NCBI GenBank assembly: GCA_029931885.1
Contig: JAOZRJ010000014.1
Coordinates: 1-6,525, forward strand
Source of the DNA: Candidatus Omnitrophota bacterium
Lineage (GTDB): Bacteria; Omnitrophota; Koll11; Zapsychrales; Aceulaceae
DNA length: 6,525 bases
Direction of reading: 5' to 3'
The position numbers and the translations under genes were made by a program. The notes beneath the pieces are model-generated. The model had not been told where the DNA came from. It saw only the letters and a program-made list of their open reading frames with translations, and made no database searches. Below, piece after piece: positions 1 through 6,523 of this stretch (position 1 is the stretch's first letter; each line of letters starts with the position of its first letter).

Positions 1-1
1 T

Positions 2-259
2 GGTGATCAAATTTTTGATGCCTTTGCCATGGAGGATCTTTTTTTATTAGTCATAGAAGGGTATTGTACGTTTTATGCAGAATTGGCTAATAATGTAAAT
101 TGTGATATTAGGGTTAATATTTGGGCTAATCGAAGAACGCGGAAAGCAAACTTAATAGCACGAGGAAGCGACGTAAAGTCTTTTATTAAAATACATCAAA
201 AATATATATTGGGCAATCGAAGATTTATTCCTAAATATGATTTAATTGTTAATAATAGT
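2..259 (+). other. Domain: C-terminal part of a uridine kinase/PRK-like P-loop kinase (residues 1-86)
   Basis: Residues 13-21 (LFLLVIEGY) form a hydrophobic strand ending in Ile-Glu-Gly, like the Walker B/lid-proximal strand of uridine kinases and related phosphoribulokinase-type kinases (typically I-x-E-G). Next comes a strand ending in a small residue and a polar turn (residues 34-43). An Arg/Lys-rich helix with Ala-Arg-Gly-Ser-Asp-Val-Lys-Ser (about 53-60) follows, then a helix with Gln-Lys-Tyr (66-68), and a strand Lys-Tyr-Asp-Leu-Ile-Val (78-83). This order matches the family C-terminal pattern 'RD..ERGR..E.V..QY......F.EP.K..AD.I'. Enzymes of this family transfer the ATP gamma-phosphate to a hydroxyl on a nucleoside, sugar or small molecule. 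The ATP-binding Walker A loop would lie upstream of the window, so activity cannot be judged. Assignment rests on motif order alone. Confidence 0.6.
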
Positions 260-3200
260 AGAGGAAAACGTATTTCATCTTCTTCCGTACCTTATTGTTC
301 CTCGCCATTGAAGACGAAGCTAAATACAGGCACTTTGGGCTTAGGTGAAAAGCTTGTTACAACTGTTTTAAACGAAGATGCGTTAAGGGAATTGGATCCT
401 AACAAGCATTATTTGATTAGAACAAACAGTCATGTGGCCGCTGAGTCAACTCCTGAGGATTGTGGTGATTGCATTACTAAGTCTTCATTGTTTGCAATTA
501 ATTTGATGCTAGGAGTCAGTCCTGTTCAGGAGATTATGGATCGTGTTACATGTGCAAGAAATAGTTCTGATTCGAATAGGATTATTACTGTTGTTGATTG
601 GGGTTGTGGCAACGCTCAAGCTTTAGGTGATATTGCTTGGGAACTTAGGATGAGAGCTGAGGAGAAAAATGATTTTGAATTGTTAGACCATGTTAGATTG
701 ATAGGCTTCGCGGACATGTATTATCCTTCTTGGCAAGAAAAGGATTCTTTGATTGAATTCTTTTGGTCTTCAGAAGATCGATTTATTCAATTCTTCTCAA
801 GAGGAGAAATTGATATAATTTATAGTTATGCAGGACTTATGCATATCAAACCAGTGCAGTATAACGCTCGATATATTATGGATATAAAACCGCTTCTTCA
901 TTCTAACGCAATAGTAGTTTATAATTTTTCGGGCAAACAGAATCCTTTTGTTTATTTAAAAGAAGACTTTGAAGATGTTTCATTCTTGTCGGGTTTACAG
1001 AATTGCATAAGCATTAAGCCTAAGGTTTTGCCGATATCAGAATACTTGAAGTGGGGCGATGCTATGAAGCAAATTGAAACAGAACTTCAAGATAGGATTG
1101 AAAGAAGTAAAGAAGAAGAAAGCCCGATAAGAATTGTTATCAATGGAGGGAGAGGGTCTGGAAGGTCTCTTATTAAAGATTTTATTGTTAAAATTTTGCA
1201 GCGCCAGGGACACAGGGAAATCTCTTACTATTCAAATGAATTTAATGAGAATATTTTGCCATTGTTAAGATTGAAGAAAGGAACGATAATTCTTCGTACT
1301 TTTATTTCTGATATTCCTGAAGAATGGAAAAACGATCAGAGTATCTTAGTAGTTTATGTTTGCGCTGATGTATCAACGAAAATGAAGAGGTTGGCAAGCT
1401 TAAATAATGGATTACCACGTTATGAAGATTCTTTAGAAGGGGAGATGAAAAAGCTCTCAGATCTTTATAGTGGAACGAGTAAACATCCCGAAGAAAGACG
1501 GTTGGCACAGCTAAAGGCAAAGTATGATGATGAGGAAAGTAGAAAAAGATTAAAAGAAGGAGGACTTCGTGTTATTGAAGTTTATCGCGATGAAGAAAGC
1601 GTGTTGCAGGATAACGAAAGCAATTTGTCGGAGAATGAAAGCATAATCTATATTTCTTCGCCAGCTAGAGAGAGTCTTTCTTATAAAATAAACACGCGAT
1701 CATCTCTTTATCAAGCTCTTGGAGATGCAGGCTTGAGTGAGTGTCAGATTTATTTTATCCTTGAGGCAATTACTCCTTTGGGAAATGTTGAGCAGATAAT
1801 TGGTAGGCTAATTCACGCAGCGTTTATGCTTAATTCTTTTGCTCAATGTCTTGGACGTGCAGGCATGGATCAGCACAGCAGTAGTTTTATTTTTGCGTTA
1901 ATTGCTTCGCTGGAAGATATTGAGAGAAGGGCTTCCTTTCTTGAGGCTTCTACTCAAGCCTTAAGTGATGAAGGTTTTAATAGACATCAGATTTATTGTA
2001 TTCTTTGGTCAATTGCTCGCCTAGAGAATATCGAACAGATAACCAATAGATTAATTCGTGCGACTTCTAAGATTAAGTCTTTTCTTAGAGCTTTAAAATA
2101 TAAAGTTTCAAATGAAAGTCAACTTCAGTCTATTCTTACGTCAATCGTTCCATTAGAGGATATTGAATCAGGGATTAATGAAATTATGCAAACTATTTCA
2201 AGATTACCAGCAACAAAAGAGGTTAGAAAGAATTTAGAGTCTGAATTTAAGAGAAAGAAAGAGAATAGCGATCTTTTAGAGAGTATATTTACTGTAACTA
2301 CTCCAGAGGGTAATGGTAGCGGTTTTGCAGCTGGGCATATAGAAGAATACTATGTAATTATAACTAATACGCATGTACTTAGCGATATTAATAAGAAAGG
2401 TTCTGTAAATTTAGCTGTAAACACGAAAGATAGGAGAGCAATAGGAGAGGCATCATTAGTCTTGAGACATAAGGAAAATAAGTCGCGGACAGGAGATATA
2501 GCTATACTTTTATTTAAAGGCGAGGGTCTTCAGCCGTTTGAAATATCAGGATTTAATAAAGGAGATTTTGTTGTTTTAGTAAGCGGATATAACGGAACTA
2601 TACTAGCTGGAGAACTTGTTAAAATGGGAGATGTGGCATTGTTGATTTCGGAGGATGCAGGGGAGATCATAGGAAATGCTAATTCTGGTGACTCAGGATC
2701 TCCGTTTTTTGTTAAGACAAAAAACGGATATAGTGCAGTAGGAGTAGAAGCAAAATCTGGTCCTGTTGGCATGTTGTTTACGTCTGATGTTGCAAATAAT
2801 ATGTTAACGGCATTAGATTGTTCGAGTTCATCTGATTATAGGCTTTGGACAGATAACTCTGAACACATCGACGTATTAAGAAAATTTTTAAGAACGCTTA
2901 AGAGTGATTTAGCAGCAAAGAATGGTAATGGTTCATCGTCTTTAACAATTTCAGCTGATTTACAAGGTGAAGGAAATATTTTATTTGATTTACTTGAATG
3001 GATGGCATTTAAAGAACATGCACCATCGTTGGAATATAATCAAGCTGCAAAAGTTTCCCTTCCGCAACTTTTATTACAACTTTCCAAGAAATTTACAATT
3101 CAATTAACATTATTTGACAATTTTTCCTCGAAGCAGTCATCAAGCTCAGCGGTTAATATAGATTTTGATCGCGGTGTTAACCTTATCGCTAGAAAATATA

Positions 3201-6200
3201 TTCTTGAACTTGTTGAAAAAGGCAGACTTCCTGACAATATTACAAGGATTGTTTATAAAATTCCTTTATGTCTTCTTGATCAGTATGGCGAAGTTGAGAA
3301 TTCAAGGATTACGGATAGATGGGAGAGCGCAGGTATTCCAATCGATAAGTCAGCAATGGTTTCTCGATTGTTAAATAGCTCTTTAATTGAATATTTTATA
3401 AAAGGTTCGAAAGTAACTAAGAGTAAGCTTCAGTCTCTTAGAATGAGACAGCTTCGCGCCATTTGGTATAAAATTGGGCGATTGCATAAATTTTATAAAA
3501 GCACTATGTCTGATGAGAATACATCTATTCAGACTTATTTTATTTGGGTTGATAATCATACAGAAAGACGTGCATATGCGAAGCTGACCCTTTATAGGGA
3601 TGGTGTCGGATCAAAGGCAGCATATACTAATTCTAAGCTTCGCAAGTATTGCAATCTTTTGTGGGAAGAATTTAGGTCTCTTGATCATGCGTTTCAGGGT
3701 GAGATAAAAGAACTTGTATGGCTTAGAGGGTCCTGGAAGCTACTGAACATAATGTCAATGGGTTTTCCTGAAAGAGATAATTTGCCAAAATCAGAAGAAT
3801 TACACAGAAAATTTGATATCCTTTACCCTATTTTATCTCAATTGTTTCAAAGAGGCGTGAAAAACGCAAAATTAAGAACAACGACTCATCCAATAAAGCA
3901 AGATATCGCGCGCAACTTAATCACTGCTTTAAATTTGATTGTAAAACAAGAATATAAGCAAGCTCTCGATACGATAGATAGAGCTCTTATTGCTGTTAGC
4001 AAAAGAGGTTCTGAAGTTAAGAAGATTGTTGGAACCCTCTATCATTCTCGTTTAGCTGAGCTTAGAAGGTTGGCAAGAGAAAGAAATGAAGAATTATCGT
4101 GTAGAATTAATAATATTATTGATGCAGTAGAAAGAGGTGACCAGAAATCTGCTAGGGAGAAAATATTAGGATTTTTAAATGCAGAACATTTAGATAATTG
4201 CTTTGATGAGCCAGAATTCTGGGGATTAAGAAAACTTCTAGGATATGCGGGATCGTTGCTAAACAAATATGGAAAAGATAGGGCATATTATCAGCAAGAT
4301 GTTGTAATCGCCAAAAGAGAATTAAGACGTATTAAATCAAGAATTGAAGGTGCTAAAGATTTAAATATCTTTATGGATATTTTTAGAGCTTTTTATATTG
4401 AGAATAATTATTTGAGAAAACAAAATTCTACTCGAGAGCAAGCGTTCGAGCATGCCTTTGTTGCGTTTTTAAAGCATAAAGAAATAGATGTAGGTTCTGT
4501 TGATGCAGACTTATTTTGGACGATTGCTTATCGTGCGGCTTTTGTGCCATTAAAAATAAATAATCCTGAGAAGAAAGAGAAATCGTCTAAGAGAATTTTA
4601 AATCCTGCATTTTTAGCAGTTACAGATTTGATTATTATTAAACAGATGGAAAGCTTTAAATTTGTTTCTAAGAATTTTAAGCGACATAATCCTAGCACAG
4701 CAAAAACATTGAGAGATTTTTTATCATTTGGCATTATAAACTTTAAGAGGCTAGTTGGAAACCTAAAGAAAGAAATAGAGCAAAGTTTAAGAGTTGATCA
4801 TGAGCTAAATGAAGAGCAGATGGTTATGCTAACAAAAGCAAATACTATAAAGTCTTTCTCTAGTTCGCCTACCATTAAGAGCTTACCTGTTGCAGAGACT
4901 ACTTACCAAGATTTGCTTGATGAAAGGTATAAAATAAAAGAATTTCCAGGAGAGCTTGATGATTGTCTCAAAGTTATGCGCAAGGAAGTAAGGGTTTTTG
5001 ATGGAAAGGGTTCGGTTAAGGATCGCGGTGTTTCTTTCTTAGTTATTAATGAATTTAGAATAATATTTATTGAGAAATTTTATCCAGGTTTTCCTCATGT
5101 AAGAAAAGGCAGAGGAAGAGCTTTGTTGCGGTATTTGCTCAGTCGACCTGAGTATTTCGGATATTGTATTATTGCTCAAGCTTCAGAGTCTTTTTTAAGC
5201 TCTTTTTCCCGTATTGAAGAATATAGTCCAATTGTTAGCCCTGGAGAAGTCTATGAACAAATTGGAAGAAAGCGTTTATGGGAACTTGAAACAACAGGAC
5301 CTAGAAGCAAGGCAAGCGATGAATTACTTGAGAAATTAAGAGAGTTTTGGTATACGATAAATTTGTACGGAGTCATTCCTTGGGGTTGTTCTTCGTCTTC
5401 TATAAAATCGGAAAATGATAGAAGTAAATATTATGGAGAAAGAAAGATTGGACATGGGTCAGGGTATTCAAGAGGTCTTGAGACTGTGGCAGACGTGTTA
5501 GAGCAATTATTATGGCGAACAAGAAACGGTTTTTTAAATGATCCTAGAACATTAAAGGGTAACGGAGAAAATAAAGGTCATAGAGATTGGGCTTTGTTAG
5601 ATGCAGCAAAAAGAGTAGGCATTGAATTGCCAAGCGCATTAAAGAAATATAATAGCATGTTACCTGTTGTTGAAGACATTGACCAATGGCGAGTAGAGAG
5701 AGATAAAGATTCAACGCTTAAGCCAAGCCGTACCTTAATTGATGCTGCGAAGCGATTTGGCTTGATGGTGCCGACTCTTACTCCAGATCGACCTTTAAAG
5801 GGAACTGTTGTTGGGTTTGCAAAAAAGGCATTCTCAGTAGCAGAGGAGTTAAAGGGGCGAGTTACTCTAAAAAGAAAATTTCTTCAAGAATTATTTTTTG
5901 TTGATAAGAATAATCCGGACAATTATTTAAGATTTTTTATTGATAGATATGGAAATATTTACATGGAATTGCCATCATTTAAACAATATCCTGCCAAGAA
6001 GGAGCAGCTTGAAGTTCAGGAAGGTAAATATCCAAATATAGCACGTAATTTTCTTATGACAGAATTTATTGATCGTCTTTTCGAGCAGGAGTTCGGCTTT
6101 GATAGAAGAAGTTCTTTAATGGCTTATTTGAGGAGAGAAGGAAGGACTTTTGATCCTAAAGTAAGAAGAATGGAACTCGGAAAAACATTTTTTCAATTAT

Positions 6201-6523
6201 TGAGATATTATGTAGAAAAAGATGGAATTGTAAAGATTTATCGAGATAAAACGAAATTTTCAAGATATCTGGCGATTGAAGATCAGAGAGATACTGATAA
6301 TTTTGTTATATTTGAGATAAAAGGAGAAAAAATTTATTTAGCTGGGGCAAGTGATAAAAGTATAGATGTAGAAGTTCCTATAATTAAACAAGGTAAAAGA
6401 GAGCTTAAGATTTATCCAATAAGAATAGATGCATTTAAAGAGTTTGACTTAAGAATTAAAAGACCTATTAAGAGAGATGAAGATTTTTCTAAATCGCAGT
6501 CGGCTAGCTTAGGACAGGCTGGG
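2..6523 (+). CDS. Internal fragment of a giant multidomain protein (kinase-like, methyltransferase, P-loop, serine protease)
   Basis: The frame starting at base 2 is open for 2174 codons across the window, with no stop and no frameshift. Neither end is present: residue 1 is already inside a kinase fold just before its Walker B strand, and the last codons are still coding. An ATG at base 29 (residue 10) is not a credible start, because it would cut that fold and no Shine-Dalgarno sequence precedes it. Recognisable modules in order are a uridine kinase-like C-terminus (1-86), a methyltransferase (190-340), a second P-loop domain (375-532), helical repeats (568-735), a trypsin-like protease (758-938), a long unassigned helical region (939-1660), a weak GNAT-like segment (1660-1765), and a duplicated DAAKR motif (1867-1923). 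I see no signal peptide or membrane helix in the visible part. AT-rich codon choice is even throughout, which argues against a recent insertion. The single-gene reading is very secure; the overall function is unknown. Confidence 0.96.
260..568 (+). other. Linker between kinase and methyltransferase, with a CxxC pair (residues 87-189)
   Basis: This coding stretch has no recognised domain. It opens with a basic and serine-rich linker (four serines at residues 92-95). A predicted helical segment (about 115-128) and a short strand with Tyr-Leu-Ile-Arg (137-140) follow. A Cys-Gly-Asp-Cys motif sits at residues 154-157. Residues 161-183 look like a helix leading into the methyltransferase and may be that domain's own N-terminal cap helix. 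The CxxC pair could be redox-active or a half metal site, but no second pair is nearby, so I do not assign metal binding. Confidence 0.4.
569..1021 (+). other. Domain: class I SAM-dependent methyltransferase (about residues 190-340)
   Basis: The Rossmann-fold methyltransferase signature is visible. Motif I is Val-Val-Asp-Trp-Gly-Cys-Gly-Asn-Ala (residues 197-205), close to the canonical 'vLDlGCGtG' loop that binds S-adenosylmethionine. A second strand, Leu-Ile-Gly-Phe-Ala-Asp (233-238), ends in an acidic residue suited to the SAM ribose hydroxyls. A fourth strand, Ile-Asp-Ile-Ile-Tyr-Ser-Tyr, with Gly-Leu-Met-His-Ile after it (270-282), matches the 'fDlv~s...lhhi' post-motif of small-molecule and protein methyltransferases. 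A fifth strand, Ala-Ile-Val-Val-Tyr-Asn-Phe (303-309), follows the usual helix. The third glycine of motif I is replaced by Ala205, a tolerated change. The fold is likely intact and SAM binding plausible. The acceptor substrate cannot be read from the sequence. Confidence 0.75.
1124..1597 (+). other. Domain: second P-loop NTPase/kinase-like unit with altered Walker A (about residues 375-532)
   Basis: A beta strand Ile-Arg-Ile-Val-Ile (376-380) leads into Gly-Gly-Arg-Gly-Ser-Gly-Arg-Ser (382-389). This fits the Walker A pattern GxxxxGK[ST] except that the near-invariant lysine is Arg388. Later strands are Gly-Thr-Ile-Ile-Leu-Arg (427-432) and Ile-Leu-Val-Val-Tyr-Val (448-453). A basic helix (459-465) follows, then a charged helical hairpin (about 481-520) and a final strand, Leu-Arg-Val-Ile-Glu-Val-Tyr (522-528). 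The order of strands and the helix after 'VVYVCAD' resembles the partial kinase at residues 1-86, so the two may be paralogous copies. At the position of that copy's Glu19 this one has Arg432. Loss of both key residues suggests weak or no ATP hydrolysis, possibly a structural or nucleotide-sensing role. Confidence 0.55.
1703..2206 (+). repeat. Four degenerate helical repeats of about 44 residues (about residues 568-735)
   Basis: Four units align by the pattern [AC]-L-x-x-x-G then [ILV]-rich helix, then L-[EG]-[DN]-[IV]-E and a second helix. The unit starts fall at residues 572 (ALGDAG), 616 (CLGRAG), 653 (ALSDEG) and 697 (ALKYKV). The 'L-x-x-[IV]-E' anchor recurs at 593, 637, 674 and 718. Spacing is 44, 37 and 44 residues, so the second unit has lost about seven residues. 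Each unit appears to be two or three amphipathic helices, giving an alpha-solenoid-like scaffold that could bind a partner or space the P-loop domain from the protease. The repeats are diverged in DNA sequence, so the duplication is old. I do not recognise a named repeat family. Confidence 0.65.
2273..2815 (+). other. Domain: chymotrypsin-fold serine protease, trypsin/HtrA/V8-like (about residues 758-938)
   Basis: The domain opens with Gly-Ser-Gly-Phe (772-775), like the 'GSGF' of HtrA and V8-type proteases. The three catalytic residues sit in standard contexts: His791 in Ile-Ile-Thr-Asn-Thr-His-Val-Leu, Asp832 in Gly-Asp-Ile-Ala-Ile-Leu, and Ser898 in Ser-Gly-Asp-Ser-Gly-Ser-Pro-Phe-Phe. The order His-Asp-Ser and spacing (41 and 66 residues) suit a compact bacterial member of family S1. 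Gly896 precedes the catalytic dyad as expected for the oxyanion hole. The residue six before the serine, the S1-pocket floor in trypsin, is Asn892 rather than Asp, so cleavage after Lys or Arg is not expected. Cysteines for the usual disulfides are absent, consistent with an intracellular or bacterial enzyme. It could cut the giant chain itself or a target protein. The catalytic triad makes activity likely. Confidence 0.85.
2816..3850 (+). other. Unassigned region with serine-rich linkers, after the protease (about residues 939-1283)
   Basis: Immediately after the protease come two polar, serine-rich stretches (941-944 and 974-980), then a leucine-rich helix (about 990-1003). A third serine run follows at 1046-1049. 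Next are helices and short strands with no motif I recognise (about 1050-1200). A strand pair around Thr-Tyr-Phe-Ile-Trp-Val-Asp (1178-1184) and Ala-Lys-Leu-Thr-Leu-Tyr (1194-1199) precedes a basic helical stretch (1209-1250). Trp residues are rather frequent (1000, 1108, 1155, 1182, 1221, 1240, 1245). Nothing here supports a function. Confidence 0.4.
3851..4981 (+). other. Unassigned charged alpha-helical region with TPR-like hairpins (about residues 1284-1660)
   Basis: This stretch is almost wholly predicted helix and rich in Lys, Arg and Glu. Residues 1307-1332 fit a single tetratricopeptide-like unit: Ala-Leu spacing, then a Glu-Tyr-Lys-Gln-Ala-Leu step, then a second helix with Arg-Ala-Leu. 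A second weak unit with Arg-Gly-Asp and Ser-Ala-Arg steps lies at about 1370-1393. Between and after them are long basic helices (1351-1361 and 1437-1449). A serine-containing linker at 1618-1623 closes the region. The likely role is a scaffold or protein-binding surface. TPR assignment is tentative, since only isolated, non-tandem units can be seen. Confidence 0.4.
4979..5296 (+). other. Possible GNAT-like acetyltransferase segment (about residues 1660-1765), weak
   Basis: Two strands (Gly-Val-Ser-Phe-Leu-Val-Ile at 1676-1682 and Phe-Arg-Ile-Ile-Phe-Ile-Glu at 1685-1691) are followed by a Pro-His-Val-Arg-Lys-Gly-Arg-Gly-Arg-Ala-Leu-Leu loop-helix (1698-1709). A further strand, Tyr-Cys-Ile-Ile-Ala (1721-1725), comes next. 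The loop resembles GNAT motif A, [RQ]-x-x-G-x-[GA], which wraps the acetyl-CoA pyrophosphate and continues into a Leu-rich helix. The later 'Tyr-Glu-Gln-Ile-Gly' (1751-1755) sits where many GNAT proteins have 'FYxxxGF'. The N-terminal strands and helices of a full GNAT domain are not clear, and a basic loop alone can mimic motif A. Treat this as a hypothesis. Confidence 0.25.
5533..5806 (+). repeat. Duplicated helical motif around Asp-Ala-Ala-Lys-Arg (about residues 1845-1935)
   Basis: Two copies share the core [ILA]-[LI]-[LI]-D-A-A-K-R-[VF]-G-[IL]-x-[LV]-P. The first runs from Ala1864 to Pro1877 and the second from Thr1911 to Pro1924. The offset is 47 residues. Both are preceded by an Arg-Thr-Leu or Pro-Arg-Thr-Leu context (1851-1853 and 1910-1912). 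A possible third, decayed copy follows at about 1940-1946 (Phe-Ala-Lys-Lys-Ala-Phe). The motif looks like a small helix followed by a Gly-Pro turn, and may be a lineage-specific binding or spacer module. The codons differ between copies, so this is an old protein-level duplication. No known domain is recognised. Confidence 0.55.
5807..6523 (+). other. Unassigned C-terminal portion in the window, mixed then beta-rich (about residues 1936-2174)
   Basis: Residues 1955-1995 alternate basic helix and strand, ending in Tyr-Leu-Arg-Phe-Phe-Ile and a Tyr-Gly-Asn-Ile-Tyr-Met turn (1976-1988). Residues 2013-2060 are helical, with many aromatic and acidic positions. From about 2072 the sequence becomes beta-rich: alternating strands such as Phe-Val-Ile-Phe-Glu-Ile-Lys-Gly (2101-2108), Lys-Ile-Tyr-Leu-Ala (2110-2114), Ile-Asp-Val-Glu-Val-Pro (2121-2126) and Leu-Lys-Ile-Tyr-Pro-Ile (2135-2140). 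This could be a small beta-sandwich or barrel whose end may lie in or near the window. The final residues (about 2149-2174) are basic then polar and look like another linker. No family is recognised. Confidence 0.4.

Noticed and set aside
29..31. Possible gene start at an ATG in the main frame
   Set aside because: It would remove the residues leading into the first kinase strand, has no Shine-Dalgarno sequence before it, and the frame is open upstream to the window edge.
539..616. Metal-binding or zinc-ribbon site from Cys184 and Cys202 near Cys154/Cys157
   Set aside because: Cys202 belongs to the methyltransferase SAM loop and the cysteine spacing does not fit a paired-CxxC zinc site.
1302..1520. 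Short open frame on the minus strand (72 codons)
   Set aside because: It is antisense to the second P-loop domain, has no recognisable motif, and the opposite-strand frame is clearly coding.
1552..1571. Strong Shine-Dalgarno-like AAGAAGGAGGA followed by a GTG in another frame
   Set aside because: It arises from in-frame Lys-Glu-Gly-Gly codons; the GTG frame ends after about 25 codons and encodes nothing recognisable.
2530..2772. Short open frame on the minus strand (80 codons), proline- and serine-rich
   Set aside because: It is the complement of the protease domain, whose catalytic motifs prove the + strand frame.
3165..3374. Short open frame on the + strand in another frame (69 codons) with a hydrophobic N-terminus
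   Set aside because: It overlaps the main frame fully, has no ribosome binding site that stands out, and its hydrophobicity follows from a frame shift of Leu/Ile-rich codons.
4310..4390. Similarity to a CHAD-type helix (basic helix then Gly-Ala-Lys-Asp-Leu)
   Set aside because: Only one short segment resembles the family; the paired basic helices and conserved histidines of CHAD domains are not seen in the expected arrangement.
4042..4734. Two short minus-strand open frames (4042-4266 and 4528-4734)
   Set aside because: They are antisense to the helical region and show no domain, no plausible start context and no support over the long + frame.
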